8,132 nt of DNA from a methanogenic archaeon. Lineage in GTDB: Archaea > Thermoplasmatota > Thermoplasmata > Methanomassiliicoccales > Methanomethylophilaceae. Positions within the stretch are counted from its first letter, which is position 1, and each line of letters begins with the position of its first letter. The stretch lies in assembly GCA_902787415.1 (NCBI GenBank), contig CADAGG010000059.1:1-8132 (forward strand), written 5' to 3'. The notes under the pieces were generated by a model that was given only the letters and a program-made list of their open reading frames with translations, was not told the origin of the DNA and ran no database searches. Shown one piece after another: positions 1-5,100 of the stretch. The translations under genes and the position numbers were made by a program.

Positions 1-800
1 GGGAACATATCCCTGAACACCACGGCATCCTTCTCGATGAGCGGCGACTCGCAGATGAAGGTGCAGTCCTGCTTGGAATCGTTCAGGATATCGGCCAAAT
101 ACTGCATGTCTGGCTCCTTCTCCGAGAGAGGCAGGTGGGAGATCTCCCCCTTGTCCCCGTACTTGATGCAGCTGATATGGAAGTGGGCTATCGGTCCGAC
201 CAATCCGAAGTACTCGTCGATGAGGTCCTGCATGTCCTGCTTGGTCTTCAGGCAGCCGACCCCCCTGGCATGGACGTGGGCGACATCGAGGACGGGTCTG
301 ACCCCGTCCACCGAATCCATGACCTGCGCGATCTCCTTCAGGGTGCCGAACTGGCCCTTCTTGCCCATGGTCTCCACCCCGAGGATGACGTCCTTGATCC
401 CGAGGTCGTCCATCCTGTTCCTGCATTCGGTCAGCCCCTTGATGACGTTCTCGGTGGCGGTCTCGGGATGCTTCCCGTAGGACGCTGCATGGATCACGAT
501 GAGATACGCCCCTAGGTTGTGGGCCGCTTTCACGGTGTCCATCACCCACTCGACGCTCTTCTCGATGGTCTCGGGGGTCTCGGAGTTGAAGCTGATGAAA
601 TACGGTGCATGGCAGCTGAGACGGATGTCCAGGGACCTGGCGCACTCGCCGATCTTCCTGGCGCGCTCCTCGGTGATGCGCGCTCCGCGTACGAACTCCA
701 CCTCGAGGGCGTCGAGGCCCAGGTCATGGGTGTACTGGAGTGATTTCTCCGGGTCGCTCTTGGTTCCTACTGCGGGATATCCTGCCGGGCCGAATCTCAT
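1..800 (-). CDS. nfo: Endonuclease IV-like AP endonuclease, TIM barrel (3' end outside window)
   Basis: This encodes an apurinic/apyrimidinic endonuclease of the endonuclease IV family, which cuts 5' of abasic sites and cleans blocked 3' ends in base excision repair. The frame is open from the ATG at 798-800 to the window edge, giving 266 codons. The family is usually about 270-285 residues, so only the last few are missing. Metal-ligand positions fall in the family order: H64 (SCHAPY), H104 (IHAAS), E143 (GVETMG, followed by GQFGTL), D172 and H175 (LDVAHVHARG), H208 (HFHIS), H222 (GEISHLPL) and E251 (CESPLIEKDA). The Asp of the Asp-x-His ligand pair of E. coli Nfo is not present before H222; as I recall, the archaeal branch commonly has a GE..HLPL motif here. 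The start is chosen because the protein begins directly with the first barrel strand (MRFGPAGYP) and a TATA-like box lies about 25 bases upstream. There is no ribosome binding site, which suggests a leaderless transcript. It diverges from the glycosylase gene at 875, which belongs to the same pathway. A sugar-isomerase-like TIM barrel is the main alternative, but the ligand set argues against it. Confidence 0.88.
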   Translation of the reverse strand, partial: MRFGPAGYPAVGTKSDPEKSLQYTHDLGLDALEVEFVRGARITEERARKIGECARSLDIRLSCHAPYFISFNSETPETIEKSVEWVMDTVKAAHNLGAYLIVIHAASYGKHPETATENVIKGLTECRNRMDDLGIKDVILGVETMGKKGQFGTLKEIAQVMDSVDGVRPVLDVAHVHARGVGCLKTKQDMQDLIDEYFGLVGPIAHFHISCIKYGDKGEISHLPLSEKEPDMQYLADILNDSKQDCTFICESPLIEKDAVVFRDMF

Positions 801-820
801 ACCGGGGAGATGGACTCGCA

Positions 821-830
821 GTTATTTTAG
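821..830 (-). promoter_or_regulatory. TATA-like box of the endonuclease IV gene
   Basis: Read on the minus strand this is CTAAAATAAC in an otherwise GC-rich setting, centred about 25 bases upstream of the ATG at 800. That is the distance expected between an archaeal TATA box and the transcription start, so transcription would begin at or next to the start codon. The assignment rests on position and composition only. Confidence 0.5.
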
Positions 831-840
831 AAGTGCGTTG

Positions 841-850
841 AAAGATATTT
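841..850 (+). promoter_or_regulatory. TATA-like box of the glycosylase gene
   Basis: AAAGATATTT lies about 28 bases upstream of the ATG at 875 and about 20 bases from the oppositely facing TATA-like box of the endonuclease gene. The two genes therefore share a compact divergent promoter region of 74 bp. The spacing suggests a leaderless or very short-leader transcript. The assignment rests on position and composition only. Confidence 0.45.
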
Positions 851-853
851 GTA

Positions 854-871
854 TTCTCGAGCAATCGAGAA
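854..871 (+). repeat. Perfect 7-bp inverted repeat with GCAA loop before the glycosylase start
   Basis: TTCTCGA, GCAA and TCGAGAA form a perfect 7-bp stem with a four-base loop, ending three bases before the ATG at 875. As DNA it sits between the TATA-like box and the start codon, where a repressor dimer would block transcription. As RNA the loop would be a GNRA-type tetraloop, but only if transcription starts upstream of 854, which is a poor fit to the TATA position. The palindrome is seen directly; an operator role is inference. Confidence 0.5.
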
Positions 872-874
872 CGC

Positions 875-1616
875 ATGGAACTCAAGATGGAGATCGCACT
901 GGATCCCACCCTCGGATGCGGGCAGGCCCACCGCTGGAGAAAGCAGGCGGACGGCTCGTGGCAGGGGGTCATCGGGAACAGCGTGGTCACCATGTGCCAG
1001 ACATCCGACGGAGTGTCCTTCGAAGGAGGCGATCCGGCCGCTGTCAGGGAGTATCTCCGGGCGGACGACGACCTCCGTGAGATTATCGGGTGCATCAGCA
1101 TGGCCGACCCTTACGTGGCGGAACTGTCGTCGAAATGTCCCGGCCTCCGCATCCTCAAACAACCCGAGTGGGAGTGCCTCGGAACCTATCTCCTGGCGAC
1201 CAACGTCAACGTCAAGCGCATAGCGAAGATGGTGGAATCGGTATGCGACCACTTCGGCACCGACCTCGGCGAGAGGAGGGCGTTCCCCACCCCGAAGCAG
1301 ATCCTCGACGGCAGGGAGTGCATCGGAGAGTGCAGGCTCGGGTTCAGGGAATCCCGCTTCATCGAGCTCGCCGAGAGGATGGAATCAGGCGATATCGACC
1401 TCGAGCGCATGAAGGAGCTCGATTACCGACTGCGTGGCCCTCTTCGGTTTCGGAAAGCTCGAAGCGTTCCCCGTGGACGTGCGCATCCAGAAGGTCGTGG
1501 AGAACATCTACGGCGTGACAGGGAGCTATGAGAAGGTGTCCCGCTTCGGAATGGATAGGTTCGGCGCTTACGCTGGATATGCACAGGAATTCCTTTACCA
1601 CGCGGAGTTCATCTGA
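875..1616 (+). pseudogene. ogg: 8-oxoguanine DNA glycosylase, broken by an internal deletion and frameshift
   Basis: An intact Ogg excises 8-oxoguanine opposite cytosine and cuts the strand by beta-elimination. The first part (875 to about 1426) matches the Ogg amino-terminal and glycosylase domains: LDPTLGCGQAHRWR, GLRILKQPEWECL, the substrate-contact region ATNVNVKRI, FPTPKQIL, RLGFRES. The second part lies in a different frame (from about 1422 to TGA at 1614): ITDCVALFGFGKLEAFPVDV, then GAYAGYAQEFLYHAEF, which corresponds to the end of human OGG1 (GPYAGWAQAVLFSADL). About 16 residues that should join them are absent, including the helix-hairpin-helix GxGxK and its catalytic lysine (K249 in human OGG1). 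The catalytic aspartate of FPVDV (codon 1476-1478) remains. The junction is a GATTAC at 1421-1426. Left alone, the first frame runs to 1531 with a nonsense tail. The ATG at 875 is chosen from its promoter spacing; 887 is an alternative start. I am confident of the family and of the disruption. Whether it is real or a sequence error is open. Confidence 0.85.
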
Positions 1617-1952
1617 ACTCGACGTTGGAACCGAGAACGCAGTTGGGGACTTCGTAGCGACGAAGGAACAGATGCGGCAGAGTTCGAGAACGGTCTCGCC
1701 CTGCTTCTCGTGTATCGCCTTGGCGCTCTTCTTGATCTCACTGATGAAGGGAGGGTAGTGGGGGCTGTTCTCGATGAGTGCGCTTCCGCCTCTCTTTTTC
1801 TTGAGGTACTGGGAGATTGCCGCGTCAGTCACTCCGAAAAGACGACCCACGTCCGCCTGTTTCATGTGGTAGGTGTCGACAAGCTCCTTAGCGAGTTCTC
1901 TCCTAATTGTGGGAAGAACGTACCACACCACAATCTCGCACGGGGTCTTCAT
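1359..1952 (-). CDS. Small HTH transcriptional regulator, probable 3' frameshift (native end near 1609)
   Basis: This resembles the short archaeal predicted regulators of the COG2522 type, normally about 100-150 residues, which bind DNA through a Cro/XRE-like helix-turn-helix. Residues 1-98 look native: MKTPCEIVVWYVLPTIRREL, the helix-turn-helix at about 27-51 (MKQADVGRLFGVTDAAISQYL), a basic KKKRGG, an alpha-helical segment (ISEIKKSAKAI) and a C92-x2-C95 pair in LCRICSFV. Beyond that the frame runs another 99 codons antisense to the glycosylase gene with no family character. Moving to the neighbouring frame near 1654-1670 gives RRYEVPNCVLGSNVEFR and a stop at 1609-1611, overlapping the glycosylase stop (1614-1616) by a few bases in tidy convergent fashion. 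I therefore infer a one-base deletion and a native protein of about 115 residues. The ATG at 1950-1952 has a TATA-like box at leaderless spacing. The target genes are unknown; self-regulation is possible. The HTH call is firm; the frameshift is likely. Confidence 0.75.
   Translation of the reverse strand: MKTPCEIVVWYVLPTIRRELAKELVDTYHMKQADVGRLFGVTDAAISQYLKKKRGGSALIENSPHYPPFISEIKKSAKAIHEKQGETVLELCRICSFVATKSPTAFSVPTSSSDELRVVKEFLCISSVSAEPIHSEAGHLLIAPCHAVDVLHDLLDAHVHGERFELSETEEGHAVGNRAPSCARGRYRLIPSSRRAR
1650..1665. repeat. Perfect 6-bp inverted repeat at the regulator frameshift site
   Basis: CTTCGT, AGCG and ACGAAG form a hairpin exactly where the reading frame of the regulator appears to slip. 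Short hairpins favour single-base deletion both in replication and in sequencing, so it may explain the lesion. Nothing indicates a regulatory role. Confidence 0.4.
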
Positions 1953-1970
1953 GCATAAGCATCATCGATA

Positions 1971-1983
1971 TTATTAATAAAAC
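1971..1983 (-). promoter_or_regulatory. TATA-like box of the HTH regulator
   Basis: On the minus strand this reads GTTTTATTAATAA, centred about 25 bases upstream of the ATG at 1952. No ribosome binding site precedes the start, so a leaderless transcript is expected. It lies in the AT-rich spacer, in which AT-rich words are common, so confidence is limited. Confidence 0.5.
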
Positions 1984-2084
1984 TTTACATTCTTCTTAAT
2001 TCATTTGATGATTCAATCAATATGATTATAGACATATGTATATCCATCTTTAAGGTGTGTTTGACAGGCATTTTGATAAAATTG

Positions 2085-2111
2085 AATGGTTTGAATAATC
2101 GTTCATCCATT
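2085..2111 (-). terminator. Possible hairpin terminator of lhr
   Basis: AATGG and TGAA pair with TTCA and CCATT around a six-base loop, giving nine base pairs with a small internal bulge. On the minus strand the hairpin begins about 30 bases after the lhr stop and is followed by CAATTTTATC, a short T-rich run. Archaeal termination usually depends on T tracts rather than hairpins, so this is only a candidate. Confidence 0.25.
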
Positions 2112-2141
2112 TGGCACGATTGATGACCAGTAAACTAACAA

Positions 2142-5100
2142 TCACAGGCCAGGATTGGTCTTGCAGTAGAATTCTGACGCGTCCCAATCGTCGTCCGCCT
2201 GGTCGGATCCCTTGCTCAGGGACACGCCGAAGATGCGTGCGGTGTCCTCCAGATACTTGCGGGCGAGGTCCGAACCCTCGAACTCCTCCATCTTGGCGGC
2301 GGTAGGGGTGACCTTACCCTTGAAGTGACCGATTATCTTGGTACCGGAGAATATCACGGAGACGCTCGAACCGCACTCCTTCTTGATGAGATCCCTCAGG
2401 TACAGACTGAGGTTGTCCTGCGTGTTCAGGAGGAACATGCCAGTGAAGGGACGGACCTTGGAGTTCACGTCCTCGGAGAGCATCCAGTACAGGGAGGGAT
2501 CACCCTCGAGGAGGAATCCCTTGGAGATGTATCCCTCGTCCTCCAGCTCGGCGAGGATCTTCCTGGTCACGGCCATCCTGCTGTTGAGGAACTGTGCCAG
2601 ACGCTCCGCGGAGAAGATGCCGAAGTCCTTGAAATGCCAGCGTGCAATCTGCTTCAGGGCCTCCTCCTGCGTCATGTCGGCGGGTTCCGCCAGACAGTAT
2701 GCGGAGTCCCCGTCCTGGTAGATCAGCGACAGACGGGTCATCTCGGAGATGGTCTCGGTGGTGACCTTGTATGAATAGGGGGACTGGAACATGAGGTTCT
2801 TCTTGCTGATGGGCTGCTTGGCGGCCACGATCTTCTGCAGGGCGACCTGCTCGCCGGTGAGCGGTACCTTCTTGGCGGTGCGGAGCACGGGCAGGCGGGC
2901 GGGGTCGATGTAGCCCACGTAGGTGGGGCAGAGGATGGACTTCACCACGGTGCCGAGCTCCATCTGCTTCTTGAGGCTGGTGCGTCCCGCCACGCGGCAG
3001 GGCAGCTCCTGGTCGCTGCGGACGTATCCCCTCTCGGCGATGAGCTCGTCGAAGGTGCCGAAGCGGGAGGTCTTCTCCAGCCGCTGCTTGCGGAAGATGT
3101 AGCTCAGGGCCTCGTCGTGGGTCATGACCCTGGTGACGAACCTTCCCTTGGCGTAGAATCCGTTGATGAACACGTATCCGAATTGCGAAAGGGTATCCTT
3201 CACGGAACCGTCCAGGTCGGCGGCGTCCACCGACAGGATCTCGCGGATCCTGATGATCTCGATGCCCTTCTGGCGGTAGAAGTCCATGAACTTGTCGAGC
3301 GCGGTGAGGACGTCGGAGAGCATCTCGGGGGAGTCCAGGTCGACCGACCTGATCTCCACGCAGCCGGACATCTCCCAGATCTCCATGGCGCCGATGATGC
3401 GGGATCCCCTGGTGACGGGGTAGATCCACCTATCGCCGTACCGGGCGGAGATCTCGGCCCACTTCGAACCGAGGTCGGGATCGAAGAGCGAGAGCACGCG
3501 GACCTCGGAGAGGGGCTCGGAAAGGGATTCGAGAGCGGGCAACTCGTCGGGCATCATGTACATGGGGGTCTGTCCCGGGCCCACCAGGATCTGCACCGCG
3601 CCGATCCTCCTCACGGAGGCGGCGATCTCCTCGTCGGGGATGCTGACCAGGTACCTCACCGCCATGGTGGGGACGGGGCCGAAGGCGCGGATCGCCTTCT
3701 CCACTATCTCGTCGCAGGGGTTCTCCTCCGGGAGCTCGGGCTCGTAGCTCACATAGTAGTTCTCGGTACCCCAGTCCTCCCTGTCGCCGAAGGCGCGGAT
3801 GACCTTGAGGGACCTGTCGAGACGCATGACGGCCTCCTTGGCGCGGTCCTTGTCCATGCCGGTGGCGGCCACCAGCTCCCTGAGGGTTATGCCGTTCCCG
3901 CTGCCCTCGATCCTGCGCAGAAGTTCGGCATCCTGGGACTCTGTGGAATCCACCCTGAAGTAGGCGTACTTGGCGGCGTCCTCGGCGAGGATGAAGCGCA
4001 CCCTACCGCGGCAGAACCTGCCGAGGAGGATCCTTCCGTCGCGGCGCATCTGCTGCCACTCCTCAAGGTCGAAATCCTTCACCCTGTTGTACACGTCGAT
4101 CTCGCTGCCGGCGGTGACATAGAACCTGAAGAAGTCCTCGATCGAGTCGAAACGCTCCCCCTTGGTGAGGCGGTAGCTCTCGACGGTCTCGAAGTCGTAG
4201 ACGTTGCTCTTGCCGGTGCGCAGCTTCTTGCGGTCGGAGGCGAGCATGTACTGGTCGTTCTCGGAGATGAGGAACCTCCCCTTGGCCACCTCGCCGCTGG
4301 CGACGAGCGATTCCAGGGATGCCGAGACGGAGTCGTCCGGGATGTTGAGGGCGAAGGCGGTCTCCTCCACGGTGGCGGGCGCGAAGCACCCTAGGTGCCT
4401 CATGATGACGGCATCCACCGCCGCAGGGTCGGTGCCCTCGGGAGGGGTGCACCTGGAGAAGTACCAGCGGTTGTTCTCGGTGATGCCTGTACGGGTGATG
4501 AGGTACATGGACTCCAGCTTCCTGACGGACCTGAAGACGATGTCCTCGGAGACCTCCACCTGGGAATGGACGTCGCTCAGCAGGGTGTCCTGGCCGATAA
4601 GGCCGTAGACCTGCTGGTCGATGTCGTTGAGGGTACGGTCGCGGACGGTGGCCGCGGCATAGACCGGCACCTCGGACTTCGCCATGATGTGCACCTCATC
4701 CAGGAAGACGGTTCCGATCCTGCCTTCGCGGATGAGCTCGCGGATCCATCCGTCGACGGTCTTCTTGTCGGGGTCGCAGTAGGGATAGATGCTCCTGCCG
4801 CGCTCCCTGAAGGCCTGCAGGGGGCCGGTGCGCATGAGCAGGCCGGGGATGTCGTCCTTGGACGTGACCCTGCCGATCTTCTGCCTGAAGTACTGGGTGA
4901 CCTTGTCGGCGTCGAACTCGAACTCCTTGATGTTGTCGCCGAGGGCCCTCTCGAGGACCTTCCTGTGGAGCTCCTTGAGAAGCGCGGTACGGTCCTCCAT
5001 GAGGACGATGTCGGAGAATCCGGAGAGGATTACGCTGTGGGCGAAGGGCGAGGGGGTGCCGTCGAAGGGGATGGTGGTGACTCCCATCTTCCCGGACTCT

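Larger units (their letters stand above)
1953..2141. other. AT-rich spacer between the regulator and lhr
   Basis: This 189-bp stretch is much richer in A and T than the genes on either side. No convincing gene is seen in it. It holds the regulator promoter, a 5-bp inverted repeat TTGAT-gattca-ATCAA (2005-2020) upstream of that promoter, the palindrome ACATATGT (2032-2039), and a hairpin downstream of the lhr stop. The inverted repeat could be an operator for the regulator itself, but it is short enough to arise by chance in AT-rich DNA. Confidence 0.5.

Noticed and set aside
37..743. Plus-strand open frames across 37-743
   Set aside because: The minus strand carries endonuclease IV with all family motifs in one frame; the plus-strand frames have no recognisable content and no promoter.
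1434..1616. A separate small gene starting at GTG 1434
   Set aside because: The product is the C-terminal part of Ogg, including FPVDV and YAGYAQEFLYH, so it belongs to the broken glycosylase gene and is not an independent gene.
1609..1670. Programmed frameshift in the regulator
   Set aside because: No slippery heptamer is seen at the site, and the unshifted product gains 99 codons of antisense sequence with no family character. A simple base loss is the easier explanation.
1953..2141. Small RNA, tRNA or CRISPR repeats in the AT-rich spacer
   Set aside because: No cloverleaf, no regularly spaced repeats and no long stable stem could be found by eye.
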